The notes below the pieces were generated by a model. That model saw only the letters and a list, made by a program, of their open reading frames with translations, was not told the origin of the DNA and did not search any database. Positions 27,161-38,900 of a stretch of DNA of 64,000 nt are shown here, piece after piece. Where the stretch lies: contig JAITYX010000079.1 of NCBI GenBank assembly GCA_021018815.1, forward strand, positions 992,001 through 1,056,000, in the 5' to 3' direction. Made by a program: the position numbers and the translations under genes. Each line of letters starts with the position of its first letter. Within the stretch, counting starts at the first letter, position 1. The stretch is from Talinum fruticosum. Taxonomy: Eukaryota > Streptophyta > Magnoliopsida > Caryophyllales > Talinaceae.

Positions 27161-27455
27161 CGCACGGCTGTGCGGATTCCGCACGGGTACCGTGCGAAAA
27201 CTCTGAACTCCTCGGACGATGCGCACGGCCGTGCGACTTCCGCATGGGGCACCGTGCGAAAACTCCGAACTCACTCTGCACTCTTCGGACGATACGCACG
27301 GCCGTGCGAAAACTCCGAACTCTTCGGACGATGCGCACGGCCGTGCGGATTCCGCACGAGGCACCGTGCGAAAACTCTGAACTCACTCGCACTCTGTGGA
27401 CGATACGCACGGCCGTGCGGATTCCGCACGGTGTACCGTGCGAAAACTCTGAACT
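27161..27455. repeat. CpG-rich palindromic minisatellite
   Basis: Five units spaced 61, 73, 39 and 72 bp. Each starts with CGCACGGCCGTGCG, a perfect 14-bp palindrome at 27222, 27295, 27334 and 27406 and an imperfect one at 27161. Most add a second near-palindrome, GTGCGGATTCCGCAC, then ACCGTGCGAAAACTCYGAACTC. The block is GC-rich within an AT-rich region and lies between the convergent transposase and Ulp1-like genes. Open frames cross it on both strands, but only because the repeat happens to lack stops. Confidence 0.9.
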
Positions 27456-27521
27456 CTCCTCTTCATCGCTTTCATCAAAGGTCATGAGACATGACTTTTT
27501 CTAAATTACAGGGAACTGTTT

Positions 27522-27590
27522 ATGAAATTTCAGTGAACCTTTTCCATATTACAGTGAATCTTTTCTCTACTACTATAGTGAACCTTTTTC
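27522..27590 (+). repeat. Second array of the CAGTGAACCTTTT motif
   Basis: Three degenerate copies of CAGTGAACCTTTTCC follow the palindromic minisatellite, in the same orientation as the array at 27.04 kb. Confidence 0.7.
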
Positions 27591-27793
27591 AAATTTATTA
27601 TATAATCTTCTAATTTTATAACCCTAAGGCTACTTAAGTTCTCAACTTGGGGTTAATAACCCTTTCTTAGATTGACGGATGCACGGTTCTAGGTTTCCGA
27701 AGGTTTTTCGGAAATTTCGGCAGAGTTTCCTCTCGTAATATGGCTAATCCCATAGGCTTAAAGCCCTAACCCTGCATGAAACACAATTATAAA

Positions 27794-27860
27794 CTCAACG
27801 AGCCACACGCTCGGAGTATCACAAACACAACTCAACGAGCCACACGCTCGGAGTATTCAC
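27794..27860 (+). repeat. Direct repeat CTCAACGAGCCACACGCTCG
   Basis: Two copies of about 27 bp, 38 bp apart. Each contains a short inverted pair CGAG...CTCG. Confidence 0.8.
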
Positions 27861-30250
27861 TTAGGGCTTTTACATTCAAAATAAAACTTAAGTTCACATA
27901 CACCGATCTTTACAAAAGCATGAAAAACATATATACCAAAATATATACCTTTTGCAATTAAAGTTGAACATCATCTCTTAATGTAGATGTTTCGATGATA
28001 TACAATACAGCTCAAACCGACAAATAGCATAATGCTATAATTTGCGGGCTCCAATAGAAAACACAAGATTAATTCCTACTAAAATAAACAAAACAACCCC
28101 TAAAAAAATCTAAACGAAAGATTAACCTAACCCTTGATGTTAGCACGTAGCCTCCCACTTCTCCTTTTGCGGGAGCACCTTCCTCGCTCATTCTTTAATT
28201 GAAAACCACTGAAGGACACCTCTTTTATAATTCTATTTTTGTAATTTTGACACTTATTTTCATTTAAAGAAGAAAGTTCATTTTGATCATTGACGATGAT
28301 ATTGTAGCAATATTTGGCCCTCAATTTCTTCAACAATGCATCCTGTGGAGGGAAAAAAAGAAATATAAGAAACTCAATCAATAACATCTTATAAACTCAA
28401 AAAAGTATTTCAACTTACATTGCATTTCTTAAATCCAAGTATCCCATTTGTCGGGATCTCCCTTGTACGTCTCCATGTGTCGCATTGCATAAATCCCCGA
28501 ATCATGATATGATTCGTCTGAAGCAATAGTTGTCCATGGCAATTTCAAATGTTCAAGTTGGAAACTAGTCAAAGAAACAACTTTACCCCTTGTTGATCTT
28601 GGGATTTTATTTATGCAACGATGATAGTATTCTGAAAAGCAACGACACTGGCAAAAAAAAGGATAAAATTAACTATGGTTCAGATAATCTTTAATTATGG
28701 TTTAGATAATCTTTAATTGTAATGTCATAACGTGGTTCTAATTCAAAAAGAAAAAAAACGATAAAATTAAGATAGAAGATTACCAAGAGGTAAACAATGG
28801 TATAATCACCAGGACTTTTCTCACTTTTCCGAGAAACATTATCCATAATCTCCACCTTCTTTCTCAACAAATTGAAGCACACAACAAAGTAACGCCTATC
28901 ATGGAATATAGGAAAGAATATCTGCACATAATCAACACAACTTTAAACATCATATGAAAGCAACGTCAATTCAAGCAACTGAAATGCAAATACAAAAAGA
29001 TCTTACCAGATTTGACTTTAGAATGTCAAGCCAGGAAGTGATTTGAATCGCATCATCTATAACTTTTTCAAAAGATTTAAACTTCTCCATGGAATATTCA
29101 CTATCATCACCCCCGCCTTTAAGCTCCATCTACGTCATAACATTTAAATTAATTGAAACATAGACTACAAAGAGCAAGCACAAACTAAAGTATCTTAAAA
29201 ACAACAATTTACTTACATATGGAGTACACCCAAAAAAGAACCTTGACGGTGATTGAGGATCCTTCAATTTCTCCGAATGATTTAGTAAATACGAGAATAA
29301 ATCAATCACAATAGGATCCAAATGATCCGCACACCCTGAAGTTCTAATCACCGATCTAGGAACCTTGAAATGTACATCGGCAAATAATATTTCACTCGGA
29401 AAAAAATTGGATGTATGGTGACCTCAAATAATATTTCACTGAAAATAAAAATTAACATCTAATAAATTTATTAGAATAAAAACTTCTTACAAGATTACCT
29501 CTCAAGATGAATTTCATCATTTGGAAGAAAACCCCAATCGGAAATGCGCTTCTCTTTCGCGGTCAAAGACTTCAAGGCATCAATGTGCCTTTGGAAGTAT
29601 GGTGACCTCAAATAAAGCCCTCGTAATTTCTTCCTTGGTGGTTGAACACTTCCGATATCTTGGCTCAACTGGGGGCTGCGTTGTACATGAGTACTCGATC
29701 CGCTTCGAGGATCTCCTTCATCACCATCACTTCGTTGATTATGACCTTCAGCAACCCTAGGACTTGGTTGATTATGACCTTCCACATCCGCATGACTTGG
29801 TTGATTAGGCGGTGGCTGAGATGAGGTGAAATCAAATCCTAAATCAAAGCTTGGAGGTGTAAAGTTGGCTGGCCCGAAGTTCGATCATAAGTCTTGGCCA
29901 ATTCAATGCAAGCCTCCCAAAATCCTTGATCATCTGCGAACAAGTTGTCATCTTGACTTAAGGGAGGTGCCTATTTTCCTCTATCAGGATTTTCACGTTC
30001 ACCACCATGAAGATTTTCGCTTTGCGCAGATGGACCAGCTACGTCCTTAAAAACTTCCAATTTTGAGCACTGAATTAATACATCCACCAAAGTACCTTCA
30101 ACTTTGGACATGGCGGAACTCACTTGGAAACATCCTACGCGCCTCACCAACCGACCGAACAACATCCACCAAAGCATTCGAAGAGTTCTTCACGGACAAC
30201 TTTATGAATACATGCCTACAAAAAAAAAATAAGAAAAGACCCTACGGAAT

Positions 30251-30315
30251 AGAAAAGGTACCCTGAACATAACAAAAGGTACACTGAAAAAGACAAAAAG
30301 ATAACATGAAAGAGT
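30251..30315 (+). repeat. Approximately 21-bp repeats, AAAAGGTACACTGAA type
   Basis: Three degenerate copies (AAAAGGTACCCTGAACATAAC, AAAAGGTACACTGAAAAAGAC, AAAAAGATAACATGAA) in an intron of the Ulp1-like gene. The reverse complement resembles the repeat at 27.04 kb. Confidence 0.75.
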
Positions 30316-31589
30316 ATACATTGTCAATACCTTTTTCGACCTGACCTCTTCATCAACTTCATCTTGAATGTCATATTCTCTTGAATCCGGTACCCCAATT
30401 CTATCATCTACAACCCCTTTCCCAAAGCACCCAACAGATTTAATTTCATAATTCATTCTATCCAAAAGATCTTTCCCAATCCAATTTGATAAAATCGGAA
30501 ATCTCTTTCCAATCACTTTTGTTTTGAAGAAGACACGATCCACATAGCAAAGCTATAATTTAAGATAAAGAAGAAAACAGATCATTAGAACTTATATGAA
30601 TTTCTACAATAAAAAACACATTGTACTATAAAAATTTATATGAATTAGAGTATTTACCATCAAGAATAGAATTGGACCTCTAAATATCCCATTTGGTTTT
30701 AGCTTCCATGTGTCCGTACACTTAACCAAACTATCCAATGTATATTTACACCAATTCAGGTTCTTCACCTCTTGTAAATTGAAAACACTTTTCAGCACAA
30801 GATGATTAACCTTCAGACTTTGATGTCCCTTAATAATGCAGGTAACCACATAAACAACAAAATTCCTCTTAAAATCATCACCCCCTTGCTTTTGATGTTT
30901 CAATTTTTCAACAAGTTGATATGTCAGTGGAAATTTCCCATCCCATTGACTCTTCCACTGATTAACATATTCCTTATAAAAAGTTGGTTCATTCTTTTTG
31001 CCTCTTCAACGTCTTTAGGTCCCCTTTGAAAGCCTAATGTCAAATACACATCTTCTTCTCTAATGATCAATTCATCATTTTCCAACGTCAATGATCGTCT
31101 ACAAGTGTCGAAATTTTCAACAAGCCATCTAGATAGCCTTGACGGAATTGCATCAATTTTCAAACTAAATAAAGAACAAAAACCCAGCTCAATAATATCT
31201 CTCTTCTGTTCCACCGATACATTTGAAAGAAAGCTAACTAAAGAAGAAGGAGACATTCTTCTCTTGAGTTTGATGGGATCATGTTCCATACCAGAAACAT
31301 CTTTATCACCTAAACAACCAATAAAGATTGATTACAATCTTAATTAAAAAAAGTATTTAAAAGAGTAAATTAAATAGCAATTAAACGTACCAAGATTATT
31401 AGTTTCTTGCGGTGAAACTTCTGAACGAGTTCTTTTATAATTCTTATGTGCAAAAGTCTTGAATCGCTTTGTCCTCATGCTATTATCATAAGAAAGAAAA
31501 CAACAACCTTTAATAAGCTAATAAGATAACAAAAAATATATAACCCTAAAAAATAGATAATTAAAGACTCAATTTCAATAAACTAATAT

Positions 31590-31665
31590 GTACCCTGCAA
31601 ATGAGGAAAGATACTCTGAAAAACAGAAAAGGTACCTCGTACAGGACAAAAGGTCCCCTGCACAC
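31590..31665 (+). repeat. Further AAAGGTAC-type repeats
   Basis: Three to four degenerate copies around GTACCCTGCAAATGAGG, AAGATACTCTGAAAAACAG, AAAGGTACCTCGTACAGG and AAAAGGTCCCCTGCACAC, in the first intron of the Ulp1-like gene. Confidence 0.65.
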
Positions 31666-31679
31666 TACTACATCTTACC

Positions 31680-33400
31680 GATTGCAGCGATACAGACAGG
31701 ACAAAAGGGATAGAGAATTAAAGATGGATGTGGGGTATGAAAGTTGGATTATTGGACTCGGACTCAAAACTTTCACTTGATTTAATATATAAAATGGTCT
31801 GATTCCAACCATCATTCAAACAAATCGACTAGAAAAAGACCCACAAAGTTTGCATGACTCAATAAGTAACCACATATACTTGAAGTGATCTTCGTAACTA
31901 TGAATAGGTATCTATCTCATTCTGATATTGACTCTATTGGGTACCCATCCTCATCCAAAGCATGGCAAATATAAATATTACTTGGACTTGAATGGCATAG
32001 CCATAAATGACGTAAATCGAACCCCTTGAGAAAATTATCATCTTTATACTTTTGTGCCTAGGCTAACCCCGGATGACTCGATTATGTGGGCAGATTGAAC
32101 TGCATTGCTTGTGGGATAGTGCAGTATGCCAACCTATTAATTGCATGGTAATTGGCTACACTATCACAAGCATCCATAAGCATATTGTGTGGATCATCAA
32201 AAGTTTCTTTCACACTCGTATAGTAGTAAAAAAGCTTGGTGTGTAGGTGCATTTTGGGATTGGCTGTGAGGTAGCTAGGGTGTGGTCCAGGTCACTCATT
32301 GTCTCAATGATGTGTGCAAATTTCGGTAGAAATAGATTCATGTATTATGATTGGTGGTTTCATTTTCGGTTCGACTTAGCTTCCGGTGCAGTAGACATTC
32401 CTATTAATTGCATGTTTAGAAAGGAAGTCTTAACTCTTGTTATCAATGAAGAAAAAAAGAGAGGTGGAGGGGTTTGGGGAGATGACTTAGTTCTTAAAAA
32501 CAAGAATGGTTTGATGCACACAAGTGAAGTCAAGTAAAACCCGCTTCGTCTTCATGCTAATTCAAACCAATGATAACTCGATGGTGAAGCCAGGCGGTGA
32601 TGTGCAGCATTTTTGTTTTAAGACAAAATGATATATTTTCCTTCTTTGTATTTGTTTTGGTAGGGAACTTTCGGAAGGATGTCTAGTAAGATGACGAAGT
32701 ATTTGTAATATAATGGAAATATGCATATTACATTTGCAATTTTCTGGTGTTGTTTGGTGATGAGTGATGACACAAATGCACCCCCACCTCTGTCTATGTG
32801 AGTTTTTGCAGTAAATCTGTTCAAGTTGAATGCGGCGAGTGTTAATGCCGAGCATGCTACTGATTGTTGGTTTACTTGGCTTCCGGTTGTGGCATCAACT
32901 TATTTTAAGGTCTGTTTTTCACAAAATAGCCTTGATCCACTTCTTTGTGCCCGAGCAACAAGTTTCTATGTGCCTGTGTGTTTACTATGTGCCCGAGCAA
33001 CAAGTTTCTTGCCTCATAACTTCCACAACAAAAAAGAAACAAAAACCCTCCCTGACCTAGAATCTCTAGGGATGGAATTCTCTCATGCTTATAACATGTA
33101 TGCAAGGAGTTTCATGCCACAGTAGGAGTACTTGCAGCGAGCATCGGATACTCCTCAGGAAAATTCCACAAATTAGACCTCAAATGACATCAAATAGCTG
33201 AATTTAATGAAAATGAAATCACACCAGGAAATTCCACAATAGAATAATAAAAAGAAAATCAAACAAATTAGAACCCTAAAATCACAACAGGTAATTTCAT
33301 AGACTCAATTATCGACATTTTCACCGATTGTAAACCCTAGAATATAAAATTGAAAACAGAGAACAATGAAAGTGAAATCGAACAACTATAAAAATTCAAA
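31680..33400 (-). other. Long first intron of the Ulp1-like gene
   Basis: About 1.7 kb with no recognised gene. It includes two copies of GTGCCCGAGCAACAAGTTTC, at about 32947-32966 and 32989-33008. The origin of 31.75-33.1 kb is unclear; it may be an insertion. Confidence 0.4.
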
Positions 33401-33451
33401 AATCTCTTACCTTGTTTCAGCATTTTGAGAAGAAGGCCCGGGTACATCCAT

Positions 33452-33770
33452 CTTATGCAGCAAGTTACAAATTAGAGATGAAAAACAACCACAAATTTGA
33501 GCACTGAAACCTTCGAAACCGAAAAATCATCTCCAAATACAAAGAAATTGAAACTTACGAAAGAGATGAGCAAGAAATCGAGGTGGAATGAGCGCGCGAA
33601 ACCTCGAGAGACAGAAGTGTAGAAGAAATTAGGGCACAATTGAAGAAGAAACCTCGAGAGAGCAAGGAGAGCGTTTTCGATCGAAGAAGAAAGTGAAATG
33701 AGATGAGAGAGAAAGCTGAGAGCGTGCGCGGGAGAAGCGAAGTGTTTTAGTGATTGAAGGCCACGTGCCG
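33452..33770 (-). other. 5' untranslated leader of the Ulp1-like gene
   Basis: A leader of about 300 bp, purine-rich on the + strand and so pyrimidine-rich on the gene strand, between the start codon at 33451 and the TATA-like region. The open frame across it has no family match. Confidence 0.45.
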
Positions 33771-33774
33771 TCCG

Positions 33775-33935
33775 TATGTATATTAAAATATACATACGGA
33801 TATATTATATAATTTTCCCGCTTTACCTTGCCAGCTGTAAATTTTACGTCGCCAGCTGTAAATTTTACATTGCCAGCTGGAAACGCGGAAGTATTTTTTT
33901 TGAAGTAGTGAAACGCGTACGGCCTGCTTTTAATT
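33775..33935 (-). promoter_or_regulatory. Promoter of the Ulp1-like gene with three CCAGCTG repeats
   Basis: On the + strand: TATATTATATAAT, then CCCGCTTTACC, then CCAGCTGTAAATTTTAC twice and a third CCAGCTG, 21-22 bp apart, then CGCGG and ACGCGTAC. Read on the - strand this gives the repeats, GGTAAAGCGGG and a TATA box in that order. The repeats match the unit B promoter and GGTAAAGCGGG matches the unit C promoter. Confidence 0.65.
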
Positions 33936-33939
33936 TACG

Positions 33940-35420
33940 CTAACATGAAAATTATCCTTTTTTTTTTGTCAAAAAACAAATCTCTTCTTTTTGAAAGGCT
34001 TATTTTTTTCTTTGCTAATAAGTAACTGATTTTTTATTTATGGAAAATTAATACTAAATAATTTAACGGCTAATTGCCAGACTTTATATGTATAATTTTT
34101 AATTATTAAAAATATAATGATTCTTGTTATTATGAAAAATACATCAAATTTTTCTAAGTGAAGTGTATCATAAATAAATATAATATATGCATATTATATT
34201 TTTGCATCGCAATAATTTTTCATATTTATAAAGTTATGTGTATAACACACCTTTTGAGTAGGGTTGATTCGATTAAGGTGTAATTTGATACTTGTCGATG
34301 TAACTAACGATTATTAAAATTTTACATTCGTAATTAATCATAATTATTAAAAAAATAGTGATATCAAAACATAAAATACATTAATATAGAGTTAAGACAT
34401 GGCATTTTAGAGTTTTTGTCATACCGATCGCTCACAAGAAAGCAAACCAATCTCTCGGAGAAACTATTGTTGGATAGTATTTTTCATCCTACAAATAAAT
34501 GTACACAAAAATTAAGGCAAATCAAAGATGTCTCTAATAACATTACCTTAAAAAATGGAATTCCTTCTTAAAGGTTTTTTAAAAAACGTTTTCTTATGTT
34601 TGTATGAAGATTACCAATTAATTTGACTTATTAGGATGCTAATTGATCGCTACAATGCAAATCTAAAATTTATATATATAAAAAATAAGCGACTCACTCC
34701 ATATAATAAAATATTTTAAGTTTCGGGTCAAAATCCATATTTTGTTGTGTTAAGTTCGTAAACAATATGAGCAACTCACTCTAAATTGTCAAAATATTTT
34801 ATTTTTTGGGTTAAAATCTGTATTTTATTGTCTTAAATTAATGTTTCTTTTTGTAAATTTAAATGACGTTCTAATTTCATAGAAAAATTTATAAATTCAA
34901 CTAAATTTCATTGGGCTTTACCTCAAGGTACTTTGGTGGGCATTGAAGAGCAACGAAGGTAGGTACGTGCTACTAAAGCCTGAGGGATCATTACCATAAG
35001 CCTGAGGAATGGACTATCTTGTCTTGTCATTCAAAATTATGAATTGCGAGGAATGAACCTTGAAAAAGAAATAATGGACTGGGTGCGATGACGATGGATT
35101 GGTCTAAAAAATGTATATAACATGTAAATATAAACGTTAAAAGTAAGCTACAAATATTATCTAATTTTTAAATTTGGTGTTAAGGTTTACGGTTTCTCAC
35201 TCACTACCATAAGTGATTCGTGAACTTACATATTGCTAATTTTTTTCTACACATATATAAAATTCCAAATTCCTTATCTAATATTAAAATGAATCATGGT
35301 GATATTTGAACATCATATACTAAATTAAAAATTAAGTAGAAGTTAACCGAAGAAATAGAAAACGAAAAAGCAGTACAGACACAAGAGGAAAACAATAAAG
35401 TCACAACAAAATATTTTTGG
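33940..35420. other. AT-rich intergenic sequence
   Basis: No gene, RNA or clear transposon ends are seen across about 1.5 kb. Confidence 0.4.
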
Positions 35421-35790
35421 GGCTCGTTTGGTATGTAGGATAGGAATTCAATTTATAATGAGAATGAGAATTTATTTTTGGGAATGAAAACTGATTTATG
35501 AACTCATATCATCATTATTTGATACATGTGATTTTAAAGTGAAAATATGGTCGTTAATAAGTTACTGTTGTTATTAACTAGTTACAAACGTACTCCCTTT
35601 TAAAATTCCCACCTCTCTAATGGGAATAAATTTTGTTAGAAGATTATTTCATCCGCGTTTACATTCCCTAGAAATATGTTGTTTCATTTCATATTCACAT
35701 TTCCATTTATCTATCATCATATTAAATAGGAAAAGAAAAATTCATGAAGACAAGAAAGGGAAAAGGGAAAGAAAAATGTTAAATTGGGCG
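35420..35790. mobile_element. Possible MITE fragment upstream of unit D
   Basis: GGGGCTCGTTTGGTATG at 35420 resembles the terminal sequence of hAT-type MITEs, and the interior is GAATTC/GGAATG-rich like those elements. A matching far end was not found. Confidence 0.3.
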
Positions 35791-35910
35791 TATACTATCG
35801 TAGGCTACTGCGTGTATTATACGCGGGCCATTACGCGTAGAACACACGGATCACATCGTACATCATACGCGGGTTAGGTTAGGACGACTGTTTATGTCTA
35901 TAAATACGAC
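35785..35910 (+). promoter_or_regulatory. Promoter of GWD-like unit D
   Basis: GGCGTATACT, GCGTGTATTATACGCGGG and ACGCGTAGAAC are followed by GTCTATAAATACG (TATA box) and a CT-rich leader. The arrangement is nearly identical at 41.63-41.74 kb and is also seen, inverted, at 13.2 kb. Confidence 0.7.
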
Positions 35911-38900
35911 CCTCTCTCTTCCTCTTTCAATCATCTCATTTCTCTTTTTGCTTCTGTTCCTTCTCCCTCCAAATCCTCCTGCGACCTCCTCATTTTTCTT
36001 TCCTCCGCCACCGCCACCGCCACCGCACCACTGCCGTCACTACCCCCGACCTCGGCTAAAAATCCTGAAGCCCTCATCTCCTCTTCAAATCCCAAAAATC
36101 ATCCCCTCTTCCTCCCTCTTCAACCATCTCACCTTTGTTTCTCCTCTCATTCCTTCTCTCCCCAAATCCTTCGACAGACTCAATCCCGAATTTCCTCGCC
36201 TGCTCTCCTCCGCCGCCACCGCCACAACCACCGAAACCAGAGTTGACGATCAATTACGCCCGGGATTGTTATGTTTGCGGGGATTAGGGTTAGGGTTTCC
36301 ACTTCGCTTTTGGTCAAATCTGGAAGGGTTGATAAAAGTTCGGCATTGGCTAGTGATTTTCGATGCCTCTGTTTGAGATGCAAAAGGTTAGTATTTGGTT
36401 TCTGGATAAGAGATTGCAGCTTATGAAAATTATAGTAAGTATAGGTTGATTCATTATGAAATTATAGTTAAGTCATGGATGTCTGGGTTATGAAAATGCG
36501 TTGTATTTTTGTATTGTTTTATTTCTTATACGAATTGTATCATGAAACTAATTAGTTATTCGTAAATGGAGACAAATCTTAATTTTCTAATTAACATTAA
36601 TTAGCTAGAATGACTCAACTATATTATATCAATTTAATATCCTCTGTTCATATTCATATATATAATTTTATCACTTGGTATTGGCGAAGAAACTGTCACT
36701 TTAACCGAAAATGTTTAATTAAGCTTCTAACAGTTTCACTGGGATGCATATTGGGAAATTGTTGTCTACGTTTGGTTCTCATTGTTAATTTCCAAAGTGG
36801 TGAAAAGTAACACAAAAATTGGATATGGAGAAATGTAGCGATTAGCAAGGACAACAGTACGAAACTTCATCATCCTCACTGTCTCTTGTTTATCTCTTAT
36901 TTATGTACAACTTCTCCATAAAACATGGTTTAAGGGCCCCCTCACCCCTTTCCCCATCTATGCAGGAAATGGGCATTTAGACCGGAGGAAACAGGGTGCA
37001 CGATGATTGAGCATTTGGAACCACATTTGAAAAGCTAAACAAGTGTATCACATTCAGCAGCAGCTATCCTTTTGCGACGATGTTGAGTAAGTGCTTTAAT
37101 GATCAGCATCTTAGTGCATCTTAATTTTCTATCATGAAACTAATTAAATGGGGCACATCTTAATCATTGACATTAATAAACTAACTGGAATGACTCAATT
37201 ATATCAATTTAATATTCATTGATGTAATTTTATCACTTGGTATTTGCTAAGCAAGTGTCACTGGTATGCATTTCTTGTTGTGTTTGATTGTATTTGATTA
37301 ACAATTCATGACACAGCGAGATTCGTCAGAGGAAATGGGCATTTAGACCGGAGGAACAGAGGAAACAGGGTGCATTTGTATCACATTCATCAACAACTAT
37401 CCTTTGTTTGGCGATGTTGAGTAAGTGCTTTTATGATCAACATCTTAGTGTATCTTCGATGCATTTGTTTTGAAATCCACTCCCATGTTGATAGGTTTCG
37501 AGAACAACGAGAGAACTTGCATGTGACGTTTTACCTGCCATTATGGTGTCAACTTTATCTGTTTTATCTGCTTCAGTCAGTCTGCTCATTCACTCTTCAT
37601 ACATGTCATTCTTTTCATTTTCTTTGGTTTTTCAGTTTTCATAACCTGTTATTTGTTAAATCTTTATGTCTTCATCTCTAAATGTATAACTGATCGTTAT
37701 GCTTGGATGACATGGTCTTGTGTGTAACCCTTTGATAAATGAGTTTTTATAGTAACAAGTTACATTTTATTAGTTAATATATCCCACTGAATAGTGATTT
37801 CTTCATAAATGCTGAATACTGATGGTGCTAATGAAAGGCATGAAATGATAATACAAAGGAGCCCTGAGCATATATTTGGAAAACATAGTATAGTCCTCTG
37901 TGACCGACATTCTTCCTTTTAGTGGACATTTAATTATACATTTCATGCTTGGTGGGTGATCTCCTTTCTTGAAAATCTGTAACTCTGGCAAATACTTGAT
38001 TTGTGAACCTGTGCCAAATTTTAAACATGTAAGCCATGATATAGAGAGTTTCCTTGAGCAGAGCACTTACTGGAGGAGATAGTCAAAGTTGCTAGTGTGT
38101 ATATGAGATCTGAGCAAGATTGACCAAAAGAAGTGATGCCTTGAAGTAAAGGAGCAAACACCTTCCAAGTCTACAAGCATGATTCCTGATGATCTTGCAC
38201 ATATTAAAGCTTACATAACTTGGGACAAAGCAGGAAAAACGAACTATTCTCCACATAACTACACAGTAAGTTCAAATATCTATACTGTTGGTCTTCAATG
38301 AGAAGTAATGTATGTTCGAGGTTGCCTATAATGTTTTTTTTCTTATTTTCTGGTTCCCCTGTTCTACAAAGAACTAACTTGACATCATTCAATAGAAAGA
38401 ACTTGAGGAAGTCGTGGATGGAATGAGATACTTTTGTTTGGATAAGATGGCGGCCATGCAGTAAAGAAGAAGGTAAACCAGCTTGCTTATTAGCAACTTC
38501 TTTTGATGAGTATGTGAGTATGTTTCTGTCATTTTGCAAGGATATTTTTATCATATCAAGATCCTGAGCTTTGTGGATTTTAAGGTACTTGTGACTGAGC
38601 TTCAAGATAAGACAAACATCATATAACTACAGATTTTGAGCTCCTAATGCTTCACTGGTCTTCTAGAGTGGGCAATGTGTGCTTGGTAAGGACTATGTAA
38701 TTTGGTTAGTGGCTTCAAAATAGATTCCTCCAGAGTGATATCATCATATTGTCCACAACCTATGCAATATTAATTCTAGGAGCATTTTTGCAGGTGTTAC
38801 CTCTAAATGTCCCTCAGCAAGTTTTAGTTTGACTAGAAAAGGCAGCAGAAGCCTAGTTTTTAGCATTCCTCATATGAGCCTCTACACTAGCTAAATGTGC

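Larger units (their letters stand above)
28127..33451 (-). pseudogene. Ulp1 / C48 cysteine-protease-like gene, catalytic residues lost
   Basis: A plant Ulp1-like (SUMO-protease fold) gene of the kind often found inside Mutator-like elements. Exon 1 (33411-33451) starts MDVPGPSSQNAET. Exon 2 (31391-31479), exon 3 (30658-31309) and exon 4 (30331-30552) join in phase. Exon 3 carries RLSRWLVENFD and EDVYLTLGFQRGP, then after a 1-nt frame change GGDDFKRNFVVYVV and LNWCKYTLDSLVKC. Exon 4 carries DRVFFKTKVIGKRFP. Further pieces lie at about 29.5-29.8, 29.22-29.4, 28.98-29.13, 28.78-28.92, 28.42-28.65 and 28.13-28.34 kb. The protease core shows FFPIFHDRRYFVVCFN...EIMDN where relatives have HHY, and YHDSGIYAMRHMETYKG where relatives have DCG. 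A frame change follows KWDT. It is most likely an inactive pseudogene. The stop is at 28127-28129. Confidence 0.75.

Noticed and set aside
27161..27455. Possible CRISPR array
   Set aside because: Unequal spacing (39-73 bp), non-unique spacers and clearly plant nuclear context rule this out; it is a minisatellite.
27024..27504. Overlapping open frames of 75-153 residues on both strands
   Set aside because: They are translations of the palindromic minisatellite and have repeated Arg/Ser/Thr composition only.
35894..36376. 160-residue proline-rich open frame in unit D, starting MSINTTLSLPLS
   Set aside because: Its ATG lies just before and overlaps the TATA box region (ATGTCTATAAATA), and the frame is not kept in the sister units A and E. 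It is leader sequence.
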